DNA of 8,680 nucleotides from positions 1-8,680 of the forward strand of contig JAPOQV010000492.1 in assembly GCA_026710565.1 (NCBI GenBank), read 5' to 3'. The notes beneath the pieces are model-generated. The model was not told the DNA's origin and did no database searches. It was given only the letters and a program-made list of their open reading frames with translations. Position numbers and translations under genes: made by a program. Shown in pieces: positions 5,882-8,680 of this stretch; positions within the stretch are counted from its first letter, which is position 1, and each line of letters starts with the position of its first letter. The DNA comes from Spirochaetaceae bacterium. Lineage in GTDB: Bacteria; Spirochaetota; Spirochaetia; SZUA-6; Bin103.

Positions 5882-6882
5882 ACGGCGAGAGTGCCGCGGG
5901 CGGCCGCGGCGCGCTGCTGGCGGTGGAGGACCTGCACACGCGGTTCGAGCTGGAGCGCGGCGTGGTGCAGGCGGTGTCGGGCTCCAGCTTCTCCGTCGAC
6001 CGGGGCGAGACGGTGGGCATCGTCGGCGAGTCCGGCTCCGGCAAGTCGGTCACGGTGCGCTCGATCCTGCGGCTGATCCGCCCGCCGGGACGGATCGCGG
6101 CCGGGCGGGTGCTGCTGGACGGGGTGGACCTGCTGGCGCTCGACGAGCGGGCGATGACCGCCGTGCGCGGCCGGGAGATCAGCATGGTCTTCCAGGAGCC
6201 GTCGGCCGCGCTCAACCCGGTGTTGACGGTGGGCGAGCAGATCTCGGAGGTGCTGATCACGCACCTGGGGTTGGGCAAGAGCGAGGCGCGCGAGCGCGCC
6301 GTCGCCCATCTGCGCGACGTCGGCATTCCGGCCGCGGAGCGGCGCTCTCGGGACTACCCCCACCAGTTGAGCGGCGGCATGCAGCAGCGCTGCATGATCG
6401 CCATCGCGCTGGCCTGCGACCCCAAGCTGCTGATCGCCGACGAGCCCACCACCAGCCTGGACGTAACCATCCAGGCGCAGATCCTGACGCTGCTCTCCAA
6501 CCTGGTGCGGGAGAAGGGGGCGGGGCTGATCTTCATCACGCACGACATCGGCGTGATCGCCCAGATCGCCGAACGGATCATGGTGATGTACGCCGGCAAG
6601 ATCGCCGAGCTGGGCACCACCGCGCAGGTGATCGACGACCCGCGGCACCCCTATACCGTGGAGCTGCTCAAGTCGCTGCCGAGCCTCAGCACCGCTAAGG
6701 GGGTACGGCTGGAGGAGATCGCCGGCGACGTCCCGGACCTGGCCGACGTGCCGTCCGGCTGCCGGTTCCACCCGCGCTGTCCGCGCGCCTTCGAGCAGTG
6801 CGCGCGGGAGGTGCCACCTCTCGAAGAGATGGGCGGCGGGCGGCGCGTCGCCTGCTGGCTGTATGATGAGGGGAACACGTAA
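5878..6882 (+). CDS. ABC importer ATP-binding protein, DppD/OppD type
   Basis: This 334-residue protein is the second ATPase of the importer. Motifs: Walker A GESGSGKS (50-57), Q-loop Gln106 in MVFQEPSAALNP, signature LSGGMQQR (164-171), Walker B LLIADEPTTSLD (184-195, Asp188 and Glu189) and switch His222. The C-terminal Opp/Dpp extension has HPYTVELLKSLPSL (257-270) and cysteines 295, 301, 308 and 326. LSGGMxQR with ADEPTTSLDVTIQ is the D-type pattern, in contrast to the F-type partner at 1359. In the signature, Gln169 replaces the Arg seen in most relatives (LSGGMRQR). The start is the GTG at 5878, which overlaps the preceding TGA as GTGA. No Shine-Dalgarno is evident, so translation probably depends on coupling. 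Alignment of the first strand (LLAVEDLHTRFELERG) supports this start, with only about a dozen extra N-terminal residues. Confidence 0.93.
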   Translation: MNGESAAGGRGALLAVEDLHTRFELERGVVQAVSGSSFSVDRGETVGIVGESGSGKSVTVRSILRLIRPPGRIAAGRVLLDGVDLLALDERAMTAVRGREISMVFQEPSAALNPVLTVGEQISEVLITHLGLGKSEARERAVAHLRDVGIPAAERRSRDYPHQLSGGMQQRCMIAIALACDPKLLIADEPTTSLDVTIQAQILTLLSNLVREKGAGLIFITHDIGVIAQIAERIMVMYAGKIAELGTTAQVIDDPRHPYTVELLKSLPSLSTAKGVRLEEIAGDVPDLADVPSGCRFHPRCPRAFEQCAREVPPLEEMGGGRRVACWLYDEGNT

Positions 6883-6884
6883 GT

Positions 6885-6895
6885 AAGGGGAGAAG
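6885..6895 (+). promoter_or_regulatory. Ribosome binding site of the DUF3224 gene
   Basis: AAGGGGAGAAG directly follows the TAA of the upstream ATPase gene and includes a GGAG core 10 nt before the ATG at 6903. Unlike the permease and D-type ATPase genes, this small gene has an independent ribosome binding site, so it need not be translationally coupled. Confidence 0.5.
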
Positions 6896-6902
6896 ACCGA
6901 GC

Positions 6903-7310
6903 ATGCCTACCGCCCGCGGAACGTTCGACGTCAGCATGGAGGCCGAGCCTCCGTTTCTCGATCAGGACGGGATCAAGCTCAACCGCAACGTGGTCCGCAA
7001 GGAATTCTCGGGAGACGTGGCCGGCGCATCCGAGGCGCAGATGGTGGCGGCCTTCACGGCCACCCCGGGCTCGGCCGGTTATGTCGCCATCGAGCACTTC
7101 ACGGGCTCGGTCGGCGGCAGCTCGGGCTCGTTCGTCCTTCAGCACAGCGGTCTGATGGACCGGGGCGATGCCGCGTTGACGGTGACGATCGTTCCGGACT
7201 CCGGAACGGGTGAGCTGGCCGGGATCTCGGGCACGCTCGAGATCGAGAACGAGGCGGGAGAGCACTCCTACGTGCTCGAGTACGAGTATCGAGGAACGCC
7301 TCAGGGCTGA
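6903..7310 (+). CDS. DUF3224 domain protein (small beta-barrel-type, function unknown)
   Basis: This 135-residue soluble protein has no signal peptide and no membrane segment. It carries the marks of the DUF3224 family along its whole length: an N-terminal strand (ARGTFDVSMEAEPPF), FSGDVAGASEAQMVAA (35-50), the diagnostic YVAIEHFTGSVGGSSGSFVL (60-79) followed by QHSG, and VPDSGTGELAGISG (97-110). From general knowledge the family is thought to adopt a barrel related to allene oxide cyclase, and no enzymatic role is established. It has its own Shine-Dalgarno and starts 20 nt after the importer's last ATPase gene, so it probably rides on the same transcript. Its last 10 bp overlap the end of the convergent enolase-superfamily gene. 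A role in the pathway is possible but rests only on position. The family is often found as stand-alone genes elsewhere. Confidence 0.85.
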   Translation: MPTARGTFDVSMEAEPPFLDQDGIKLNRNVVRKEFSGDVAGASEAQMVAAFTATPGSAGYVAIEHFTGSVGGSSGSFVLQHSGLMDRGDAALTVTIVPDSGTGELAGISGTLEIENEAGEHSYVLEYEYRGTPQG

Positions 7311-8473
7311 ATTCCGATCATCCGCCGCACTTCGGCGCCCGGACGGACGCCGAGCCCCGGACCCGGCGGCAGCGTGTAGGCGCCATCGGCACACTCCAGC
7401 GGGCCGTCCAGCAGCCCGCGATGGCGTAGCAGAATGGAGTGCTGGAACTCGTGGCTGGCCACCGCGTCGATGGCCGCGGCGGCGTGCAGGCTAGCGGCCA
7501 AGAAGATGCCCACGCCGATGGTGGCGTGCGGCATGACCGTGATCCCTGCGGCATGGGCCAGGGCGGCGATGCGCAGGAACTCGGTCGGTCCGGTGTGCCC
7601 CATCTCCGGCTGGACGATGGCCGGACAGCCGCGTTCGAAACGCAACTTCGCGTCGTAGGACGTGCGCCATTCCTCGCCCAGGGCGATCGGCGTCCGTACG
7701 GCGCGCGCGACCTCAGCCTGCGCCGCCACCTCCTCGGGGGCCACCGGCGCTTCCGCGAACCAGGGATCGTGCGGCTCCATCTCGCGGATCACCCGGATCG
7801 CCTCCGCCGGCTGATAGCGCCAGTGCAGGTCGACGCCGATCCGCACCTCCGTCCCCAGCTCCCGGCGCAGCGCGGCGATCTCCTCCACCGGTCCACTGTC
7901 AGCCACGGCGTCGGCGAACTTCACGGCGTCGAACCCGTGTGCACACCACCGGCTTGCGATGGCCACGCGCTCGACAAGGGTAGGTGCCGGGAGACCGGAG
8001 ACGTAGGCCGGGATCGATGTCCGCCGCCGGCCGCCGAGCAGGTCCGCGAGCGGGCGCCCACTGAGCCGGCCGGCGAGATCCCAGAGCGCGATGTCGACGG
8101 CCGCCAGCGCGTCGAGGTAGAAGCCGCCGGGGTATCCACGGACGCGCATAAGGTCGTACAGGTCGTCATGGATGGCGGCCGCCTCGAACGGGTCGCGCCC
8201 GACCACGAAGTCGCCAAGCAGATCGTCGATGATTTCCGTGGTGGCTCGGGGCGCGGCCAGGCCGCAGGGTTTGCCCCACCCCTCGGCGCCGTCGGACGAC
8301 GTGACGCGCACCAGCACCGAGCGGTCGAACGTGGGGTAGACCGTGCGATTGGCGCGGCGTACGAAGTAGCCCCTGGCGTTGACCGTTTCCTCCGGTCGGA
8401 GCGCGCCGAGATAGGGATCGTCGCGCGGCAGCGTGAGCACGAACGACTCGACGCGGGCGACCCGGGGGCTCAC
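7301..8473 (-). CDS. Enolase-superfamily enzyme (mandelate racemase/muconate lactonizing family), probable acid-sugar dehydratase
   Basis: This 390-residue protein has the N-terminal capping domain (about 1-120) and a (beta/alpha)7 barrel. These enzymes abstract the proton next to a carboxylate using a bound Mg2+. Likely metal ligands are Asp215 (GVDLHW), Glu241 (FAEAPV) and Glu267 (ALGEEW). After the second barrel strand the family KxK reads K185-F-A187, so the second catalytic lysine is absent. The third strand has D-L-H with His217, and His316 (VMPHATIG) is present. Lack of KxK with a DxH base is the pattern of galactonate-dehydratase-like enzymes, not of mandelate racemase. The Asp normally paired with the barrel histidine appears as Glu290 (VQPEMGHTG). 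The start is the GTG at 8473, overlapping the upstream aldolase stop as GTGA. No Shine-Dalgarno is seen. Dehydration of a sugar acid to a 2-keto-3-deoxy acid is inferred, and the substrate is unknown. Confidence 0.88.
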   Translation of the reverse strand: MSPRVARVESFVLTLPRDDPYLGALRPEETVNARGYFVRRANRTVYPTFDRSVLVRVTSSDGAEGWGKPCGLAAPRATTEIIDDLLGDFVVGRDPFEAAAIHDDLYDLMRVRGYPGGFYLDALAAVDIALWDLAGRLSGRPLADLLGGRRRTSIPAYVSGLPAPTLVERVAIASRWCAHGFDAVKFADAVADSGPVEEIAALRRELGTEVRIGVDLHWRYQPAEAIRVIREMEPHDPWFAEAPVAPEEVAAQAEVARAVRTPIALGEEWRTSYDAKLRFERGCPAIVQPEMGHTGPTEFLRIAALAHAAGITVMPHATIGVGIFLAASLHAAAAIDAVASHEFQHSILLRHRGLLDGPLECADGAYTLPPGPGLGVRPGAEVRRMIGIQP

Positions 8474-8680
8474 GCGGTCGTATCCGGTACCGCGGCGGGG
8501 AGCGGCTCGATCAGCAAGTCGCGCACCGCATCGAGCATCACCGCCAGCTCGGCGCGGTCGCGCGTGTCGAGAGCCGGTACAGGCGCCCGGACGAACTCCG
8601 AGTCGATCAGCCCGCGCCGGCGCAGGGTCGCCTTCGTCATGCTCATGCGGAACACCGCCTGCATGTTCAGCAGCGGCAGC
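8470..8680 (-). CDS. DapA/NanA-family aldolase (dihydrodipicolinate synthase-like), C-terminal end only
   Basis: Reading leftwards from the right edge, 69 residues remain before the TGA at 8472-8470. The segment KATLRRRGLIDSEFVRAPVP (residues 16-35 of the fragment) followed by LDTRDRAELAVMLDAV matches the characteristic C-terminus of the family (a K.aL...G..... vR.P...L....r.el pattern). Members are cytoplasmic Schiff-base aldolases or dehydratases acting on pyruvate or 2-keto-3-deoxy acids. The catalytic lysine and YxxxN motif would lie beyond the window. The stop overlaps the GTG of the enolase-superfamily gene by 4 nt, so the two are almost certainly translated together. That pairing fits a dehydratase followed by a 2-keto-3-deoxy-acid aldolase or dehydratase, more than lysine biosynthesis. 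The family call is based on a short fragment. Confidence 0.72.
   Translation of the reverse strand, partial: LPLLNMQAVFRMSMTKATLRRRGLIDSEFVRAPVPALDTRDRAELAVMLDAVRDLLIEPLPAAVPDTTA

Noticed and set aside
6862..6867. TATGAT resembling a -10 promoter box just before the DUF3224 gene
   Set aside because: No -35-like element sits at a suitable distance in the G/C-rich stretch upstream, and the hexamer lies within the ATPase codons. It could be a weak internal promoter but I cannot support it.
1..8680. CRISPR arrays, tRNA/rRNA genes, insertion sequences, toxin-antitoxin or defence modules
   Set aside because: I looked on both strands and saw no regularly spaced repeats, transposase motifs, cloverleaf-type sequences or defence-gene motifs. 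The window is explained by metabolic and transport genes.

Overview
The window is GC-rich (by eye roughly two thirds G+C), densely coding, and looks like chromosomal DNA of a free-living heterotrophic bacterium. The substrate-binding protein has a plain Sec-type signal peptide and no cysteine at all, so it cannot be a lipoprotein. That fits a diderm with a periplasm better than an actinobacterium or firmicute. The phylum cannot be fixed from the sequence alone. I see no phage genes, insertion sequences, CRISPR repeats, tRNA or rRNA.

Layout, left to right. (1) 1-342, minus strand: the N-terminal part of a cytochrome P450 running off the left edge. (2) After a 32-bp divergent gap, 375-7310, plus strand: a seven-gene collinear block. 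It holds a Gfo/Idh/MocA-type NAD(P)-dependent oxidoreductase, then a complete family-5 (peptide/nickel/oligosaccharide, Dpp/Opp-like) ABC importer in the order F-type ATPase, binding protein, B-type permease, C-type permease, D-type ATPase, and finally a small DUF3224 protein. Three junctions inside the importer overlap by 1-4 nt, so translational coupling is likely. A 13-bp perfect hairpin separates the binding-protein gene from the first permease gene. (3) 7301-8680, minus strand: an enolase-superfamily (mandelate racemase/muconate-lactonizing) enzyme overlaps the 3' end of the DUF3224 gene tail-to-tail by 10 bp. It is itself preceded, with a 4-nt overlap, by the C-terminal end of a dihydrodipicolinate synthase/N-acetylneuraminate lyase-family aldolase that leaves the right edge.

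How they may work together (inference). The importer has everything needed for uptake. By family it would be called a dipeptide transporter, but its neighbours are a Gfo/Idh/MocA dehydrogenase, an acid-sugar-dehydratase-like enolase-superfamily protein and a DapA-family aldolase. Those are the enzyme types that oxidise, dehydrate and cleave sugars and sugar acids. A carbohydrate or sugar-acid ligand is therefore at least as plausible as a peptide. No regulator gene is visible.

I found no clearly unprecedented system. The points most worth following up are the active-site pattern of the enolase-superfamily protein, the DUF3224 gene at the end of a transporter operon, the hairpin after the binding-protein gene, and the overlapping convergent gene ends.
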